DNA of 6,903 bases from CAZGSG01 sp964528095 (lineage in GTDB: Bacteria > Bacteroidota > Bacteroidia > Chitinophagales > Chitinophagaceae): the NCBI GenBank assembly GCA_964528095.1, contig CAZGSG010000319.1:1-6903 (forward strand), read 5' to 3'. Position numbers and translations under genes: made by a program. The notes below the pieces were generated by a model. That model was given only the letters and a program-made list of their open reading frames with translations, ran no database searches and was not told the origin of the DNA. How positions within the stretch are numbered: position 1 is the first letter of the stretch; every line of letters begins with the position of its first letter. Below are positions 5,614-6,903 of the stretch, one piece after another.

Positions 5614-6570
5614 TTAATCACGAAATTCCTGGCTGATCATCAGGCCATAGAATCCGCCGTCGAGAATACCGATACCAAGCCTCCCGAATGCGGGATTCAT
5701 TATATTGGCGCGATGCCCGGGAGAGTTCATGAGATTGATATGTGCAATTTCAAGGGTCTGAGCAAGTGCAAGATTTTCCCCTGCGACCTTAAAAGAAACA
5801 TTCGCTTTTTCCATACGGGCGAATGGATCCTGACCGTCAGGATTTTCATGGGCAAAATACCCGCGTATGAACATGTCTCTGGAATGCGCTCTTGCCACCT
5901 TGCTCAATTCGGGATCGGCTTTCAATGGTTTTAAGCCTTCTTTTGCTCTTTCTTTATTTACCATTTCCAGCATCTCTATTTCCAGGAATGGTCGTACAAC
6001 AGGTTTATCATACGTGAAATGTAATTCAACTTTTTCGTGCGATGCAGGATGTACGGTAAGGCTGTTCATGGTCTGACGCACGGCCTGGTCAAATACAGGC
6101 GCCAGTTTTTTATTCGCCCATTCTGATTGTATAGCCAGGCGAGCCGCCAGTTTGCTGGTTCGGGTTTCATTGGTAATAGAATCTTTTAAAGGGAGCGCAA
6201 GCAGCAATGCGGAAACAATAATTGTATAGATCCATCCGGTGATCGCCCCGGGTACGATACCCAGTAACCTATTTGCACCGGCCTGTCGTGTTTCTGCAGG
6301 AATGGCACGGATAATACGGGATATGATAAGACTCAATATTAATTTTGCAATACCTGCTGTTAGTAAAAAAGCAACTGGCAATAGCCAAACACCCAGCGAG
6401 GGAAACCATTTTCCCAATAGTGTTGCCGTATGCGGATAAAATATATAGCCGAGCACAAAACTTCCAATCCACCCAGTGAGATCAAGCGTGCCTAAAATAA
6501 AACCTCTGTGCCAGCCAGACCATAATGCCAGGAGAAAAATCAATACCAGGGAAAGATCGACCCAATTCAT
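5614..6570 (-). CDS. CvpA-like membrane domain fused to a CAP/SCP domain
   Basis: From the ATG at 6570 the protein has 318 residues. Residues 1 to about 160 form a CvpA-type module with helices at about 4-20, 24-44, 62-86 and 104-127, opening with the typical MNWVDLSLVLIF and the HRGFILG turn (21-27). Residues about 196-316 form a CAP (SCP/YkwD-like) domain: NKERAKEGLKPLK, FAHENPDGQDPF with His241, AGENLA with Glu265, SPGHRANIMNP with His286, and a final GILDGGFYGLMISQEF strand. Family knowledge places CAP domains outside the cytoplasm, so the CvpA part would anchor this one in the inner membrane facing the periplasm. CvpA is tied to colicin V export and envelope homeostasis; bacterial CAP function is mostly unknown. 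A TTG 33 bases upstream (6603) is in frame but gives a poorer start. Nine U residues precede the ATG instead of a Shine-Dalgarno site. Confidence 0.88.
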   Translation of the reverse strand: MNWVDLSLVLIFLLALWSGWHRGFILGTLDLTGWIGSFVLGYIFYPHTATLLGKWFPSLGVWLLPVAFLLTAGIAKLILSLIISRIIRAIPAETRQAGANRLLGIVPGAITGWIYTIIVSALLLALPLKDSITNETRTSKLAARLAIQSEWANKKLAPVFDQAVRQTMNSLTVHPASHEKVELHFTYDKPVVRPFLEIEMLEMVNKERAKEGLKPLKADPELSKVARAHSRDMFIRGYFAHENPDGQDPFARMEKANVSFKVAGENLALAQTLEIAHINLMNSPGHRANIMNPAFGRLGIGILDGGFYGLMISQEFRD

Positions 6571-6694
6571 GCAAAAAAAAATTGTTGTGTGAAATAAAAA
6601 CAAATAATATGCCCTTAAGCTGCAGGTTTTGGGTATTTTACAATTGGATTAATAACCACAATTTTTAAAACTCCATTTCATCAAAAATAGTATT
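6571..6694. promoter_or_regulatory. Divergent intergenic region
   Basis: These 124 bases separate the minus-strand CvpA-CAP gene from the plus-strand gene at the right edge, so promoters for both should lie here. On the minus strand, TATTATTTG (6609-6601) resembles the Bacteroidota -7 element TAnnTTTG with one extra spacer base, and would give a leader of about 25 nt for the start at 6570. I see no matching upstream TTG at the usual distance, so support is weak. A run of nine A (6573-6581) is the most striking base pattern. No convincing plus-strand promoter was found. Confidence 0.3.
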
Positions 6695-6903
6695 ATGAAA
6701 CCGTTAATATTGATTTTGTCAATTTGCTTTTTCGGGTGATTTGCCAGGCCGTCTGACAATACAGGGGTTTCACCGGAAGAAACAGACACTACTTTCCTGC
6801 TGGCAGTACAAGACGCTTCCTTTCTTGCGGTTGCCGGTTCTGTTGTCACCGGAGTTATTGAATCAGAAACTTCGCATCCGGGCGGCCAAGTGGAGAGTAA
6901 AAG
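6695..6903 (+). pseudogene. Right-edge partial gene, lipoprotein-like, with in-frame TGA after the signal peptide
   Basis: The ATG at 6695 begins MKPLILILSICFFG, a basic residue followed by a hydrophobic core like a lipoprotein signal peptide, and then meets TGA at 6737-6739. The same frame is then open to the window edge (6903), encoding a Ser/Thr/Glu-rich stretch FARPSDNTGVSPEETDTT and then FLLAVQDASFLAVAGSVV. A single base change at the TGA would restore a cysteine right after FFG, which is where a lipobox cysteine belongs. So this is probably a lipoprotein gene broken by a point mutation, or a sequencing error. The downstream part vaguely recalls DUF4142 proteins (DxxFL and A-rich helix), but this is weak because only 55 codons are visible. 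The true end lies outside the window. No alternative start inside the frame would restore export. Confidence 0.5.

Noticed and set aside
6571..6603. Start of the CvpA-CAP protein at the TTG at 6603
   Set aside because: It would add 11 residues before the canonical MNWVDL opening, uses a rare start codon, and that TTG overlaps a possible promoter element. The ATG at 6570 is preferred.
6649..6849. A 66-codon minus-strand frame at the right edge
   Set aside because: It is antisense to the signal-peptide-bearing plus-strand frame and has no recognisable feature. Its run into the divergent intergenic region also argues against it.

Overview
The window looks like a chromosomal stretch from a member of the Bacteroidota, most likely a Chitinophagaceae-type soil or environmental bacterium. 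The pointers are a SusC-type plug motif, a DUF4140/DUF4139 protein, a very acidic small protein of a type I associate with this group, a tiny lipoprotein with an LSSCG lipobox, and start codons preceded by A/T-rich stretches instead of Shine-Dalgarno sites. This placement comes from reading the proteins, not from a database search.

Layout. Positions 1-558 hold no convincing gene but are structured. A block at 24-175 is closed by a perfect 11-bp inverted repeat and contains two related palindromes. A GC-rich block at about 318-467 can fold on itself through a bulged long-range stem. A plus-strand gene (559-2364) encodes an exported DUF4140/DUF4139 protein with a SusC-like plug module spliced into the middle of DUF4139. 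It ends at a strong intrinsic terminator (2403-2441) and converges on a long minus-strand gene series.

Read in transcription order from right to left, that series encodes a CvpA-CAP fusion membrane protein (6570-5614), an MscS-family mechanosensitive channel (5550-4759), a 54-residue lipoprotein (4704-4540), an NADPH-dependent FMN reductase-type flavoprotein (4516-3956), a highly acidic protein (3949-3425) and an exported alpha/beta hydrolase (3415-2450). The last three are 6 and 9 nt apart and almost certainly form one transcript. The lipoprotein is 23 nt upstream and probably belongs to it. The gaps before the lipoprotein (54 nt) and before the channel (63 nt, with a hairpin against the start codon) may carry control signals. 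The set suggests envelope or stress maintenance (osmotic release, quinone or flavin redox, envelope-anchored CAP domain), but nothing proves a shared pathway.

A divergent intergenic region (6571-6694) separates the CvpA-CAP gene from a plus-strand gene that runs off the right edge. That gene has a lipoprotein-like signal peptide, but an in-frame TGA sits where the lipobox cysteine would be expected, after which the frame stays open to the edge.

The most unusual items are the plug module inside DUF4139, the TGA at the lipobox position, the CvpA-CAP fusion, and the two structured blocks in the first 500 bases. I see no CRISPR array, tRNA, rRNA, transposase or clear defence system here.
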